From the NCBI GenBank assembly GCA_024398635.1, contig JAKSIV010000015.1:1-56541 (forward strand): DNA of 56,541 nucleotides, read 5' to 3'. Each line of letters begins with the position of its first letter. Position 1 is the first letter of the stretch. Position numbers and translations under genes: made by a program. Shown in pieces: positions 16,312 to 32,641 of the stretch. This DNA comes from Bacteroidaceae bacterium. Lineage in GTDB: Bacteria > Bacteroidota > Bacteroidia > Bacteroidales > Bacteroidaceae. A model generated the notes under the pieces. That model was not told where the DNA came from and made no database searches. It saw only the letters and a program-made list of their open reading frames with translations.

Positions 16312-17262
16312 TTATTGCCCGGTAGCGTGGGACCGCGCAATTACAGGATGATTGGCAAGCCATTTCTGATACCCCTCCCAGTTGCGTTTCCAACGGTTAT
16401 GTGTCCAAAGCCACAATTCGGGACACTCCCTGATATTATCCTCAAGCAGGCGCATGTAACGCTCGGTTACCGTAAATTCAGGCAGTTCGGCTGTATGTTC
16501 AAACATAGGCTGGATGTCACAGATGTAATGTCCGCGACGAGGACGGGTTACATGGATATACCATACATATGTATCCATCTTTCTTGACAGACGCTCAGCT
16601 CCGCTGAATACAGGAGTCTTACGGTTCATGAACTGAGTCCAGTAGTGGACATTCCACCAAAGCGGAACCTGATCGGCAATCATTCCGATCATGTATTTTT
16701 TTCCATCTGTCCTATACTCCAGCAGACGACGCAGGACATTCTCCATCGGGATACTCTCAGTTCCGAACTTGCTGCGCAACTTGAGCATGAACTGCTCCAT
16801 GACAGGATTCTCCAACTTATGATAGACCTGACAGCCCACTAACTTATCCACATCCTCAAAATGGTACATCAGCGACGGAATCCATTCCCAGTTGCCCATA
16901 TGACCTATGTAACAGATATGTGAACGCCCATTGAGAGTCTCCTGCACCATTGATTCATGTCCGGTAAACACCATATGGCGTTGAACCCAACGCCGTCCTG
17001 CCGAAACAGTCTTAAGACTCTCCATGATCTGGCACAGGAACTGATAGTAAAAACAGCGCTCCGTACTGCGGAGCCACTTACGGTCTTTCTCCGGGAAAGA
17101 GAGTTCAAGATTCTTGCGTACAATCTTCTTGCGGTATCTTAAAGGCGGGCAAATAAACATTATGAACCAGACTATATCTGATATCAGATACAAGACAGGC
17201 AGCGGCAGCAGTGACAACACCCAGACGATACAATAGAGGAGATTTGCTGTTATCTTGCTCAT
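16312..17262 (-). CDS. LpxL/HtrB-type lipid A acyltransferase
   Basis: 316 aa from the ATG at 17262; the frame extends 16 codons upstream into the preceding gene but the internal ATG gives a normal N-terminal membrane helix (LLYCIVWVLSLLPLPVLYL). The catalytic motif H-x4-E is His121-Glu126 (GHMGNWEW), with the second conserved block IPMENVLRR and the IADQVPL segment typical of late lipid A acyltransferases. It adds a secondary acyl chain to lipid A precursor on the cytoplasmic face of the inner membrane. It is the last gene of a three-gene operon, 2 bases after the PAP2 stop, which suggests joint action on lipid A. Confidence 0.87.
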   Translation of the reverse strand: MSKITANLLYCIVWVLSLLPLPVLYLISDIVWFIMFICPPLRYRKKIVRKNLELSFPEKDRKWLRSTERCFYYQFLCQIMESLKTVSAGRRWVQRHMVFTGHESMVQETLNGRSHICYIGHMGNWEWIPSLMYHFEDVDKLVGCQVYHKLENPVMEQFMLKLRSKFGTESIPMENVLRRLLEYRTDGKKYMIGMIADQVPLWWNVHYWTQFMNRKTPVFSGAERLSRKMDTYVWYIHVTRPRRGHYICDIQPMFEHTAELPEFTVTERYMRLLEDNIRECPELWLWTHNRWKRNWEGYQKWLANHPVIARSHATGQ

Positions 17263-17264
17263 AA

Positions 17265-18533
17265 TCAAAACGTGTAATCGAATCTGGCCCCCACCACGAA
17301 TGAGCGCCATACCTTATCGTAATAATCCAAACCACCGTGAACCGAAAAACTCGAGAACGCCGATGTACGCACTGTCATACCGATATTCCCATAACAATGC
17401 ATCCCCGACGGAATCTCCCATTCCAACGGCTGATTCTGTGAATCCAGGAAACTATAACTGTTACCTCCGGGCGAATAGCCTGCGATGGCCTGCCCGTTAA
17501 GGGTAATCCTGTAAATGACTGGAATATCAATGTCAAACCCGGCACCGCATGTGAACACATCGGCCACGCTACCCTGATCAGGCAGATATATGTCATCGGC
17601 ACCGGTCCATTTCATCTGAGTGACTCCGGCGCGAACGGTAGGACCTATATACCAAGGCATCCATGTGGCATCAATTCCTATCGAACAGGCCGGTCTGGCA
17701 TCAGGATTCCCGTATCCACCTGACGTAAACACATCTGAGCCAATGCTGTAATCAGAATAAAGACCGAATTTCCATTGCGGCATATCCTGGATGTCCGGAA
17801 CCATGACGGCACGTCTCAGACCTTGCTCTCCGAACAGGATATCGGTAAGCTCATATGCGAGTTCAGTGGAGAAAATGCCGATTGCGGCACCACCCAACAC
17901 ATCCGAGCACCAATGTCTGTTGGCTATCGTACGGAAAATACCGGTCGTTGCGGCAATTCCGTATCCGCCCACGCTTATCCAGGGGCTCACGGTCTCCCCA
18001 TACTCCTTATGAAGCATCTGGGCACACATGAACGCCGTTGCGGTGTGACCCGAAGGATATGAATTATTCGCTCTGCCGTCCGGGCGTTCCCTCCTGATCG
18101 TGTATTTGACAGCATTGGTAATTCCAGCCTGAATCACGATTGAAGCGCCATCAGCGGTTATCATACGAGGCCAGTCGCTGCGTCCTTCAACTCCCGCCAG
18201 TTTCAGCACGTACAGTATAGCAGCCGGTGAATACTGAAGAATGTTTACTGATTCCAGCGCCGGTGACTTGATGCCGCCCAGTTTGACGATACGCTTGTCA
18301 AGATAGTTGTCATCGTAAAGTATACTGGTGGCAAGAAAAACCATAGGAAGCAGCGAGCGTTGCGTGAAAGATTCCGGCTTGAACGCAATACTTGTGGAAT
18401 CCTGTCCTAAGGACCAGTTAAGCGCATAGTCTATCTGATTAAGCGGCTTATACGGCTTAAACGGATTGATTGCGGCATAGGCTCCTGCCACAGGCAGCAA
18501 CAAAAAGGATGATATAAGCAGGAGTTTCTTCAT
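17265..18533 (-). CDS. PAP2-family phosphatase with probable C-terminal outer-membrane barrel
   Basis: 422 aa. Signal peptide about residues 1-20 (AGAYA). The PAP2 active site is complete: K143-x6-RP (KYTIRRERP), PSGH at 160-163, and R201-x5-H207-x3-D211. Residues about 255-422 are rich in alternating aromatic strands (KFGLYSDYSIGSD, VRAGVTQMKW, YNIGMT-like) and the chain ends in FVVGARFDYTF, the terminal-Phe signature of outer-membrane barrels. This suggests a phosphatase joined to a barrel. Adjacent to an LpxL-type acyltransferase, it may dephosphorylate lipid A or undecaprenyl pyrophosphate; the substrate is inferred from context. It overlaps the preceding gene by 4 bases. Confidence 0.8.
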   Translation of the reverse strand: MKKLLLISSFLLLPVAGAYAAINPFKPYKPLNQIDYALNWSLGQDSTSIAFKPESFTQRSLLPMVFLATSILYDDNYLDKRIVKLGGIKSPALESVNILQYSPAAILYVLKLAGVEGRSDWPRMITADGASIVIQAGITNAVKYTIRRERPDGRANNSYPSGHTATAFMCAQMLHKEYGETVSPWISVGGYGIAATTGIFRTIANRHWCSDVLGGAAIGIFSTELAYELTDILFGEQGLRRAVMVPDIQDMPQWKFGLYSDYSIGSDVFTSGGYGNPDARPACSIGIDATWMPWYIGPTVRAGVTQMKWTGADDIYLPDQGSVADVFTCGAGFDIDIPVIYRITLNGQAIAGYSPGGNSYSFLDSQNQPLEWEIPSGMHCYGNIGMTVRTSAFSSFSVHGGLDYYDKVWRSFVVGARFDYTF

Positions 18534-19564
18534 TTATGTAACGACTTGAAAGCACCTATCCTGTACTTTAACGTAATGAGTTGCTGGTTATGTATGGGAG
18601 TATCGGGTGTGAAATGAAGGTTCCAGCGGAATCCCAGCAGCACGTTCCTGTCATTTATGAATATGATACCGAGCTCAGTCTTGTTGTAGAATGAGTGGTT
18701 GTAGAAAGGATCGCTGCGATGGAACTTGAGACCGGCTTCCGGATCATTCAGGTATGGTTGCTGGGGTGCTCCCGCAAAAACGGTGCTCTTGATGTCAAAT
18801 CTTTTCCATCCCACCTGAATGTCACCGAGGAATCCCATGGGAGTATACCAGAAGTCAGTGGCGCGGCAGTGAACCATTGAATACAACAAACCGGCATTGG
18901 CTTTCAGTTTAAAATCTGTTTCTCCTCCTTTTGAGATATCAAATGACAGATGCGGATTGAACTGGAACTTCTCGTACAGAGCATGGTTGTGTTCCATGGT
19001 GTTGGCAAAATGGGTCATGGCCACGAACCAGCCACCTCCAAACATACCGTTGCCTATGAATCCGTCCCAGACTATACGGAACGCCTCGCGGTTGGTATAA
19101 GACTGGCGGCTGAACCAATTGCAGTAAATCTCGGTCTGGAGGAGCGAACCGTGGTACTGGATGACCGTTCCGCCTATGGTCGGATCAAAAAAAGCGATGG
19201 AATCATATAGAAAAGCATCGGGAAGCTGACGCTGGAGCTCGCTGCGTGGAATAGCACCAAATAAAGTATTCCACGAACGGGAGCGATATTTGTAGTATAG
19301 AATCAAATCCGGTTCGATGCAGTCGTTGCTCCCGAATTCCCATACCTTTGATACACCCAAGGAAAATTCATGCGGACCTTGATTAAGACCGATTTTAGGC
19401 ATGAGACGCATTCCGTAAATGGTCTGAGGCAGCATGTCGCCCTTGAATTCACGGTTGTCAAAAAGACCGTCAAAAGCAATCTCCCCATATAATTCCTGTC
19501 CGTGAATGTTAACACACATCACAGACAGTGCAATTGCTGCTATTATTCCGGCCGGTCTTTTCAT
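18530..19564 (-). CDS. Hypothetical exported, outer-membrane-like beta-rich protein
   Basis: 344 aa from the ATG at 19564, which gives a clear signal peptide (about 1-23, ending IHGQ); a start 11 codons earlier is less likely. The mature chain is dominated by amphipathic strands (YGEIAFDGLFDN, PDLILYYKYRSRSW, FKLKANAGLLYSMVH, VLLGFRWNLHF) and ends LITLKYRIGAF, like an outer-membrane barrel, although the final residues are KSLHK. I do not recognise a named family. First gene of the PAP2/acyltransferase operon (ATGA overlap), so a role in lipid A or outer-membrane lipid handling is the most economical guess. A -7 box TAACTTTG lies about 30 bases upstream. Confidence 0.7.
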   Translation of the reverse strand: MKRPAGIIAAIALSVMCVNIHGQELYGEIAFDGLFDNREFKGDMLPQTIYGMRLMPKIGLNQGPHEFSLGVSKVWEFGSNDCIEPDLILYYKYRSRSWNTLFGAIPRSELQRQLPDAFLYDSIAFFDPTIGGTVIQYHGSLLQTEIYCNWFSRQSYTNREAFRIVWDGFIGNGMFGGGWFVAMTHFANTMEHNHALYEKFQFNPHLSFDISKGGETDFKLKANAGLLYSMVHCRATDFWYTPMGFLGDIQVGWKRFDIKSTVFAGAPQQPYLNDPEAGLKFHRSDPFYNHSFYNKTELGIIFINDRNVLLGFRWNLHFTPDTPIHNQQLITLKYRIGAFKSLHK

Positions 19565-19594
19565 CGGGTGTAAAAAACTTATCAACAGATTGGG

Positions 19595-19602
19595 CAAAGT
19601 TA
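19595..19602 (-). promoter_or_regulatory. Candidate promoter of envelope operon
   Basis: Minus strand TAACTTTG, perfect -7 box 30 bases before the ATG at 19564. No clear -33 element. Confidence 0.45.
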
Positions 19603-19647
19603 CCTATTTATAACACATGTTCAGTTTATTAGGACATATAAAATTTG

Positions 19648-19655
19648 TAACTTCG
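19648..19655 (+). promoter_or_regulatory. Weak -7 box for the ABC exporter
   Basis: TAACTTCG (one mismatch to TAnnTTTG), 25 bases ahead of the ATG, with TTTA 19 bases upstream. Confidence 0.3.
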
Positions 19656-19680
19656 CCCATCAAATCAATGATTTCACTCA

Positions 19681-21525
19681 ATGAAGGAGCTTTTTTCATT
19701 CCTGAAACGTTTTGTACGTCCATATCGCCGCAATCTTATCGGAAGTGTGACGTATAATCTCCTGTCTGCAATACTGAATGTATTCTCATTCGCGCTCATT
19801 GTTCCCATACTCAGAATCCTCTTCAAGATAAGCACCGAGACTTATGAATATACTCCCTTCTCGGAGGCAGATGGTCTGAAAGGCTTCTTCAGTCTGGTAA
19901 AGGACAACTTCTTCTACAAAGTCACAGATTTCATCAACCAATATGGTGAATCCAAGACGCTCCTCATATTGGGCCTTGTGCTTATTGTGATGACATTCTT
20001 CAAGACCGCCTGCTATTTTGGCGCAGCAGCCGTAATGGTCCCGTTGCGTAACGGTGTGGTCCGCGATATCAGGATACAGATTTACGACAAAATACTTAGC
20101 CTTCCCATGGGCTTCTTCAGCAAGGAGCGCAAGGGTGACATCATTACCCGCATGAGCGGTGACGTCTCTGAAATTGAGAACTCCATTGCACAGTCACTGG
20201 ATATGCTCATCAAGAACCCCATTCTGATTCTGGTCTACCTGGGTACTCTTATCGCAATCAGTTGGCAACTTACCATTTTCACCCTGGTAATAGGTCCGCT
20301 CATCATATGGGTAATGGGACAGATAGGACGTAAACTCAAGGCCAAATCCCTTGTCGTACAGTCTTTCTGGAGCGAGACCATGTCTGAGCTGGAAGAGACG
20401 CTTGGGGGCCTGCGTGTAATCAAGGCATTCCTTGCCGAGGATAAGATGTCCAGGAGATTTGCCGGCAGCAGCGAGCAGCTCCGCAAGGCATCAAACAAGG
20501 TTCATCTGCGCCAGGCACTAGCTCATCCTGTCAGCGAGTTCATGGGCACAGCACTTATCGTAGTAGTGCTTTGGTATGGCGGAACACTCATCCTCAATTC
20601 CGCACATGCGCCTATTGACGGCCCTACATTCATTTACTACCTTACAATACTTTACAGCGTCATAAACCCGATCAAGGATTTTTCAAAAGCCGGTTATGCA
20701 ATACCCAAGGGTCTGGCATCGGTAGAGCGTATTGACAAGATACTGCTTGCCGAGAACAACATCAAGGATCCCCAAAAGCCCGTTGAACTTAAGGAACTCA
20801 AAGATGAGATTGAATACAAGGGAGTATCCTTCTCATACGAGGACGGCCGTGAAGTCCTTCACGATATCAATCTGACTATTCCACGTGGCAAGACCATTGC
20901 ACTGGTCGGACAGTCAGGTTCTGGCAAATCCACCTTGGTTGACCTGTTGCCGCGCTTTTATAATGTTGTCAAAGGATCAATAACCATAGACGGAAAGGAT
21001 ATCCGCAACGTCTCACTCAGATCCCTGCGCAGCCTGATGGGTAATGTCAATCAGGAGGCCATCCTGTTCAACGACACCTTCTACAACAACATTACATTCG
21101 GCGTCAAGGACGCCACCCGTGATCAAGTGATTGCCGCCGCAAAGATTGCCAACGCGCACGACTTCATCATGGAGACAGAGAACGGCTATGACACCAACAT
21201 AGGTGACCGCGGCTGTCTGCTCTCAGGCGGTCAGCGCCAGCGCATCAGCATTGCCCGCGCCATACTTAAGAACCCGCCCATCCTGATATTGGATGAAGCC
21301 ACCAGCGCCCTTGACACAGAGTCTGAGCGTCTGGTACAGGAGGCTTTGGAGCGTCTTATGAAAGACCGCACCACCATTGCTATAGCCCACCGTCTTTCAA
21401 CTATCAAGAACGCCGATGAAATCTGCGTTCTCCATGAAGGAAAGATTGTTGAACGCGGTACACATGAGCAGCTTATAGCCATGGACGGCTACTATAAACG
21501 TCTCAACGATATGCAGCAACTATAA
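19681..21525 (+). CDS. ABC exporter, fused membrane and ATPase domains (MsbA-like)
   Basis: 614 aa half-transporter. Residues about 1-350 hold six membrane helices and the extended cytoplasmic loops of type I exporters. The nucleotide-binding domain has Walker A GQSGSGKST (about 410-418), signature LSGGQRQRIS (about 515), Walker B ILILDEATSALD (about 533) and the H-loop IAIAHRLST. It would function as a homodimer in the inner membrane. Similarity of architecture to MsbA, and the divergent lipid-A-type operon next door, suggest a lipid A flippase, but multidrug or other lipid exporters look alike. purT follows 12 bases later. Confidence 0.88.
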   Translation: MKELFSFLKRFVRPYRRNLIGSVTYNLLSAILNVFSFALIVPILRILFKISTETYEYTPFSEADGLKGFFSLVKDNFFYKVTDFINQYGESKTLLILGLVLIVMTFFKTACYFGAAAVMVPLRNGVVRDIRIQIYDKILSLPMGFFSKERKGDIITRMSGDVSEIENSIAQSLDMLIKNPILILVYLGTLIAISWQLTIFTLVIGPLIIWVMGQIGRKLKAKSLVVQSFWSETMSELEETLGGLRVIKAFLAEDKMSRRFAGSSEQLRKASNKVHLRQALAHPVSEFMGTALIVVVLWYGGTLILNSAHAPIDGPTFIYYLTILYSVINPIKDFSKAGYAIPKGLASVERIDKILLAENNIKDPQKPVELKELKDEIEYKGVSFSYEDGREVLHDINLTIPRGKTIALVGQSGSGKSTLVDLLPRFYNVVKGSITIDGKDIRNVSLRSLRSLMGNVNQEAILFNDTFYNNITFGVKDATRDQVIAAAKIANAHDFIMETENGYDTNIGDRGCLLSGGQRQRISIARAILKNPPILILDEATSALDTESERLVQEALERLMKDRTTIAIAHRLSTIKNADEICVLHEGKIVERGTHEQLIAMDGYYKRLNDMQQL

Positions 21526-21537
21526 CAACTATACAAA

Positions 21538-22722
21538 ATGGTAAAAATCGGAACACCGCTCACCAAAGTTGCCAAAAAGGCATTGCTTTGCGGCTCAGGA
21601 GAACTTGGAAAGGAAGTTGCAATCGAATTGCAGCGTTACGGAGTCGAGGTCGTAGCTCTCGACCGTTATGAGAATGCCCCTGCAATGCAGGTGGCTCACC
21701 GCAGCTATGTACTGTCAATGCTTGACGGTGCACGTCTGCGCGAGATTATCGAAAAGGAGAAACCGGATATGATCATTCCGGAGGTTGAGGCAATTGCTAC
21801 CCCTGAGCTGGTCAAGCTCGAGAAGGAGGGTTACAATGTCATCCCAACCGCCAATGCCACATTCCTGACTATGAACCGCAAAGGCATACGCCAGTTGGCT
21901 CATGAGACACTCGGTCTGCCCACATCCAATTACCGTTTCGCAGCCACCCGTGAGGAGTTTGATGCTGCCATCAAGGAAATAGGCACCCCCTGCGTCGTTA
22001 AACCTATCATGAGTTCATCAGGTCACGGACAGAGCGTATGCAAGACTCCGGCCGATGCAGATAACTCATGGAAAATTGCACAGGAAGGCGGCCGTGCCGG
22101 AGGCGGCGAGGTTATCGTTGAGGGATTTGTAAAATTTGACTATGAGATCACACTGCTCACCGTACGTCACTGCGGCGGTACGACATTCCTGAACCCCATT
22201 GGCCATCATCAGGTTGACGGTGACTACCGTGAATCATGGCAGGCACAGCCCATGAGTGATAAGGCTCTTGCACAGGCACAGGATATTGCCAAGAAGATTA
22301 CTGATGCCCTGGGCGGTTACGGTATCTTTGGCGTTGAGATGTTCGTGTGCGGTGACAACGTTCTGTTCAGTGAGGTTTCACCACGTCCGCATGATACCGG
22401 TATGGTTACAATGATCTCACAGGATCTGTCAGAGTTTGCACTGCATGCACGTGCCGTCCTCGGTCTGCCTATCCCCAAGATCAACTTCTTTGGCCCCAGC
22501 GCATCAAAGGCCATCGTTGTCGAGGGTGATACCAACATGATTGAGTTTGAGAATGTAGATGAGATACTTGCCGAACCGGATGTTCAGGTACGTTTCTTTG
22601 GCAAGCCGTTCATCAAGGGACACCGCCGCATGGGTGTTATTCTGGCCCGCGCCGAAAGTGTAGAGAAGGCTCTTGAGAAAGTCGAGCGCGCCTACGCAAA
22701 ACTGAAGGTAAAGGTTTATTGA
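21538..22722 (+). CDS. purT: Formate-dependent GAR transformylase PurT
   Basis: 394 aa, typical length. The N-terminal PreATP-grasp fold starts [20 protein letters not shown]. The ATP-grasp core includes [17 protein letters not shown], the ligand block [13 protein letters not shown] (about 281-293) and [12 protein letters not shown], all characteristic of PurT. It makes formylglycinamide ribonucleotide from GAR, formate and ATP in purine synthesis, bypassing folate. The last 7 bases overlap the convergent sulfatase gene. Confidence 0.96.
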   Translation: MVKIGTPLTKVAKKALLCGSGELGKEVAIELQRYGVEVVALDRYENAPAMQVAHRSYVLSMLDGARLREIIEKEKPDMIIPEVEAIATPELVKLEKEGYNVIPTANATFLTMNRKGIRQLAHETLGLPTSNYRFAATREEFDAAIKEIGTPCVVKPIMSSSGHGQSVCKTPADADNSWKIAQEGGRAGGGEVIVEGFVKFDYEITLLTVRHCGGTTFLNPIGHHQVDGDYRESWQAQPMSDKALAQAQDIAKKITDALGGYGIFGVEMFVCGDNVLFSEVSPRPHDTGMVTMISQDLSEFALHARAVLGLPIPKINFFGPSASKAIVVEGDTNMIEFENVDEILAEPDVQVRFFGKPFIKGHRRMGVILARAESVEKALEKVERAYAKLKVKVY

Positions 22723-24677
22723 TTCACAACCAATTCTTTGGTTGTCATATACTCAAGGTACTGTTGAATCAGTGCCTTGAGTTTTTTTGTCATCTCAGAT
22801 TCAACTTCAGGCTGAGTACCTTTAAGATTCTGCTTTAGGGTGGGGTCTGACTTGTAGGCAAACAGTCCGGTTTCATTCTCGCCGTCAAACTGAAGGACAT
22901 ATTCTCCCTGATAATAGGAATACAGACCGTTCTGCAGATTAGCCGCCCATGTCAAGCTGTCGGGAGTATTGAAGAGGTTCTCACCAAAGCTAATGAATGG
23001 TCTGTCATAACCCAGATAGCCCAGGACAGACGGCATGATATCCGACTGTTGAACTATGGCATCACGCCTACCCTGAAGCGTATCGGCCGGGCAATAGAAT
23101 ATGACCGGAACTCTGAAGTTGCCATAGTCAGACTGGTAATCGGGATGCTCCGAGAGATTGGTATGGTCCGCCGTAAGAACAAACAGCGTATTATTGAACC
23201 AGGGTTGCCCTGAGGCCTTTTCAAAGAAAAGTCTCAAAGCATTGTCTGAATAACGGATTCCACGGTAAATAGGGAGATTTCCCTCACTTGGGTATATCTT
23301 CTGATAACGTTCAGGCACATTATAAGGGTGATGTGAAGAGGCTGTAAATGCCGATGCAAGGAAAGGCTCACGGAAAGAACCTAACATATCACACATATAC
23401 TGCAGGAACTCTTCATCCCAAATAGCCCAATATCCGTCAAAAACACCATTACCTCCATACTCGGGTTTCTTTACGAAATCCTCCATCCCGAAGTAATCAT
23501 TGTAACCTATCACCTTGGAGAAAGACTGGAAACCCATCGAGCCGTTGTCAGCCCCATGGAAGAAGGCCGAATAATAACCCTTGGTACCGAGTTCCTTGGC
23601 CAGACCTGTTATCTCCTTTGCCATTATGGTAGGAGTAAGGAACAGATGATCCTTAAGCATCGGGATGCCGGACAGCACTGACGGCATAGCGTCAATGCTC
23701 TTGCGTCCGTTAGCCAGAGATGTCTCGAATGTAAGTGAGTGACTTATCAGAGAATCGACAAAAGGAGTACAGTCATGTATTCCTTCAATTTCCGTATTCA
23801 TAGCTCCAATATATTCTGATCCGAAACTCTCAAGTATCAGCACCACGACATTTATCGGACGGAATACAGCGGTGGAATCAGGATTAATTATTGGCGAATA
23901 AATCTTTTCAAGTTCCTCTTCAGGATAATACGCGGGCACTTTCATGTCCTCGTTGTCCAACGTCCTGATTACACAGAACGGAGTGTTAAGTATAGCTGCA
24001 GCCTGTGCCGGGGTCTTTACATACTGATAGGCGTTACTCATGGTTATCGGCCTGATATTATGGGCCAATCCACCGCGAATTCCTGCAACGACACAAACAG
24101 CCGTAAGCATCAGGCAACAGGTGCGTACAATATAATAAACATATGTCTTGCGATATTCCAGGATAGCGGGAATCTTTATGAGCCTGCATAAGAGCCACAC
24201 CATCACTATGAACAGCAAAACGAGATACCAGTTGTCAGCAAGGGATTTGAGTATTATGGACGTTATCTGTCCGCCGCCTTCACCGCTGAATTCTGACAAG
24301 ACCTGAAGAGTGCTCCTGCAGCCTGTATAGGGAAAATAAACGGTATCGACTAGGTTCATCAAAACTCCGGCCGAAGCCAAGACTACCAATATGACCTTAG
24401 TGAGACGATAGTACCAGAGCTTTTCCTTGAAGTGGAACGGGAACATCATGAGAACCATATACAGACCACCTATGTACATGATCCCTGCGGTATCGAACAC
24501 GAGAGAACCCTTGAGCATAGGCCAGACCATACCGGCCATATTGCCTTGGAAAGAACTCCAGTTATACCAGATGAAAACCGGGTGACATATCAGAAAGGCA
24601 ACATAGACAATGACCAGATTCCTCATCATTGTCATGAAAGGAGTCCTTAATACCGGACTGGAACTATTGTCTGCCAT
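22716..24677 (-). CDS. LTA-synthase-like membrane sulfatase/phosphotransferase
   Basis: 653 aa. Five hydrophobic helices in the first about 210 residues are followed by a periplasmic alkaline-phosphatase-fold domain. Its metal-site blocks are [14 protein letters not shown], the nucleophile region [16 protein letters not shown] near residue 325, [11 protein letters not shown] and TADHTNL. This is the LtaS/OpgB-like family; in Gram-negatives such proteins transfer phosphoglycerol or phosphoethanolamine to envelope glycans. Substrate unknown. It is the last gene of a SIS-PfkB-sulfatase operon, 1 base after the kinase stop, and its 3' end overlaps purT by 7 bases. Confidence 0.87.
   Translation of the reverse strand: MADNSSSPVLRTPFMTMMRNLVIVYVAFLICHPVFIWYNWSSFQGNMAGMVWPMLKGSLVFDTAGIMYIGGLYMVLMMFPFHFKEKLWYYRLTKVILVVLASAGVLMNLVDTVYFPYTGCRSTLQVLSEFSGEGGGQITSIILKSLADNWYLVLLFIVMVWLLCRLIKIPAILEYRKTYVYYIVRTCCLMLTAVCVVAGIRGGLAHNIRPITMSNAYQYVKTPAQAAAILNTPFCVIRTLDNEDMKVPAYYPEEELEKIYSPIINPDSTAVFRPINVVVLILESFGSEYIGAMNTEIEGIHDCTPFVDSLISHSLTFETSLANGRKSIDAMPSVLSGIPMLKDHLFLTPTIMAKEITGLAKELGTKGYYSAFFHGADNGSMGFQSFSKVIGYNDYFGMEDFVKKPEYGGNGVFDGYWAIWDEEFLQYMCDMLGSFREPFLASAFTASSHHPYNVPERYQKIYPSEGNLPIYRGIRYSDNALRLFFEKASGQPWFNNTLFVLTADHTNLSEHPDYQSDYGNFRVPVIFYCPADTLQGRRDAIVQQSDIMPSVLGYLGYDRPFISFGENLFNTPDSLTWAANLQNGLYSYYQGEYVLQFDGENETGLFAYKSDPTLKQNLKGTQPEVESEMTKKLKALIQQYLEYMTTKELVVNQ
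22726..22745. terminator. Hairpin at convergent purT/sulfatase ends
   Basis: Perfect 8-bp repeat ACAACCAA / TTGGTTGT with a TTCT loop, within the last codons of the sulfatase gene and just after the purT stop. No T-run on either strand, so termination is only a possibility. Confidence 0.35.
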
Positions 24678-24678
24678 T

Positions 24679-25605
24679 TCAACGGCTTATTTTGTATCTC
24701 TTCGCGAAATCAGCACTTACATAATTTGATGTGCTCATACAGGCCTCGGTGCCGAATTCTATCCCATATCCTATAAGTCGGCTCCAATCATCCTGACTCA
24801 GGTTGTCCAGATTCTCCTTACGGATGTTGTCCCTGACAAATCCGTAAAGGATACCTGCATTGAAATTATCACCTGCTCCGATAGTACTTACCGGAATAAT
24901 GGGATGTGACCTGAAACTGTATTCCTTTCCGTCATCAATAACCAGAACCCCCTCCTTGCCACGTGTGCAGATAAAACGGGGGCAATACTCTGATATCTCA
25001 TCATATATCCTGCCACAATCATCATGGCCGTAAACATTGATGAAATCCTCATGACTTCCACGGACAATGTCTGCAATAGCGAAATTCTCCTTAAATGTAT
25101 CACGTAAGCTGTCAACCTCATGAGCGTGGTTGTCGCGGAAATTCAGGTCATAGTACAGGATGGCTCCCTGCTGCTTGGCATAATTCAGGAACGGTCTCAC
25201 CTTGTCCTTAAGAACCGGGTTCAAAGCAAAGTATGCTCCAAAAGCAACGATGTCATTCTCTTGGATGAAAGGCATCTCAAAGTCAAGACAATTGTTGGGG
25301 TAGTCCTTGTAAAAACTGTAATGGGCATCATTATTCTCGTCCAGAAATGCCAGTGAGATGGCTGTTTTCTTGCCCTGATAGCAGGAAACGTAATCAGTGT
25401 TGATTCCGTTCTCCCGCATGAAATTCAATATATTCTGACCTACAAGGTCTGCACCTATCTCTGTTATGAAGGTACAGTCCAGACCGGTGCGACCAAGTGA
25501 AATCAACCCGTTGAAAACCGAACCGCCAGGTACAGCCGCTACCGGTTGGCCCTGACGGAACAGGATATCATAAATTGTTTCTCCTATACCGAATATCTTT
25601 CTCAT
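24679..25605 (-). CDS. PfkB-family sugar kinase (fructokinase-like)
   Basis: 308 aa ribokinase fold. The N-terminus GIGETIYDILF and the GGSVFNGLISLGRTG block match PfkB signature 1. The anion-hole and catalytic base are in VSTIGAGDNFNAG (about 240-252, Asp of GAGD). The overall pattern is nearest to fructokinases of Bacteroidetes, but the true sugar is not determined. It overlaps the upstream SIS isomerase gene by 4 bases, which points to a paired sugar kinase and phosphosugar isomerase. Confidence 0.88.
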   Translation of the reverse strand: MRKIFGIGETIYDILFRQGQPVAAVPGGSVFNGLISLGRTGLDCTFITEIGADLVGQNILNFMRENGINTDYVSCYQGKKTAISLAFLDENNDAHYSFYKDYPNNCLDFEMPFIQENDIVAFGAYFALNPVLKDKVRPFLNYAKQQGAILYYDLNFRDNHAHEVDSLRDTFKENFAIADIVRGSHEDFINVYGHDDCGRIYDEISEYCPRFICTRGKEGVLVIDDGKEYSFRSHPIIPVSTIGAGDNFNAGILYGFVRDNIRKENLDNLSQDDWSRLIGYGIEFGTEACMSTSNYVSADFAKRYKISR

Positions 25606-26201
25606 AACAGTTTCTTGGAGCGCAATCCCAGATAACCTCCGTGGTGACGTTTGTTATAATCTTCGACGGTGAATCCTATCTTTTTCATTGTTTCAACCAC
25701 AAGAGCATCGCCTATCACGTTCATGACGGTGGTGCTGGTGGTAGGTGCAAGCCCAAGTGCACAAACCTCATCGGGATGACCGGTACCAAGAACTATATCA
25801 GCCTGACGAGCCAGAGGGCTCTCGGTATTTCCGGTAAGTACGATGAACTTCAAAGTGGGATCAAGCGTCAGGCTCAACTCCATAAGTTCAAGAACCTCTC
25901 TTGTCTTACCCGAATTGGAAACCAGAAGAAACAGGTCGTTTTTCTGGAGAACGCCCAGATCGCCATGCTGAGCCTCACTGGGATGCAGGAATATAGACGG
26001 AGTACCGGTGGAACTGAAAGTGGTGGCTATGTTCATAGCGATCTGACCGGCCTTTCCCATTCCGCTTGTAATCAGTTTTCCTTTAAGTTCATGCACATGG
26101 TGAACTATCAGATTCACCGCTTTTTCGTACTCGTCGCCTATGGGTATGTTCAGAATAGCCTGTGCCTCCCTTGCGACGATGTCCTTAATTGATTCCATCA
26201 T
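25602..26201 (-). CDS. SIS-domain phosphosugar isomerase
   Basis: 199 aa, a single SIS domain. Motifs are ITSGMGKAGQIAMNIATTFSS (about 40-60), STGTPSIFLHPSEAQHGDLG and LLVSNSGKTREVLEL. These strongly resemble the catalytic half of arabinose-5-phosphate isomerases (KdsD/KpsF), but the paired CBS domains of those enzymes are absent. It probably interconverts aldose and ketose phosphates in the cytoplasm. First gene of the SIS-PfkB-sulfatase operon. A -7 box TATATTTG (minus, 26244-26237) lies about 36 bases upstream. Confidence 0.85.
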   Translation of the reverse strand: MMESIKDIVAREAQAILNIPIGDEYEKAVNLIVHHVHELKGKLITSGMGKAGQIAMNIATTFSSTGTPSIFLHPSEAQHGDLGVLQKNDLFLLVSNSGKTREVLELMELSLTLDPTLKFIVLTGNTESPLARQADIVLGTGHPDEVCALGLAPTTSTTVMNVIGDALVVETMKKIGFTVEDYNKRHHGGYLGLRSKKLL

Positions 26202-26236
26202 TGCTCTGATCCAATGAAGATTCCTTTATTGAACTG

Positions 26237-26244
26237 CAAATATA
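26237..26244 (-). promoter_or_regulatory. Candidate promoter of SIS-PfkB-sulfatase operon
   Basis: Minus strand TATATTTG, perfect -7 box, located between the beta-galactosidase stop and the SIS start codon. Confidence 0.45.
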
Positions 26245-26277
26245 CAAATTATTCAGTAATTATTAAAAAGGGATTTT

Positions 26278-32524
<6,247 letters not shown>

Positions 32525-32541
32525 GGCATATATCCTTATTT

Positions 32542-32577
32542 AAATGGGGGTTCCCTACCGGGTTCCCCCATTTTTTT
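32542..32577 (+). terminator. Intrinsic terminator of secDF
   Basis: AAATGGGGG pairs with CCCCCATTT around an inner TTCCC/GGGTT region (32542-32570), followed by seven Ts. Located 18 bases after the stop. Confidence 0.92.
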
Positions 32578-32641
32578 GTGAATAAATGTTTACGTATTAA
32601 GTATAATTCCGATATTTGTAACAACCAACTCTTAATGCAAA

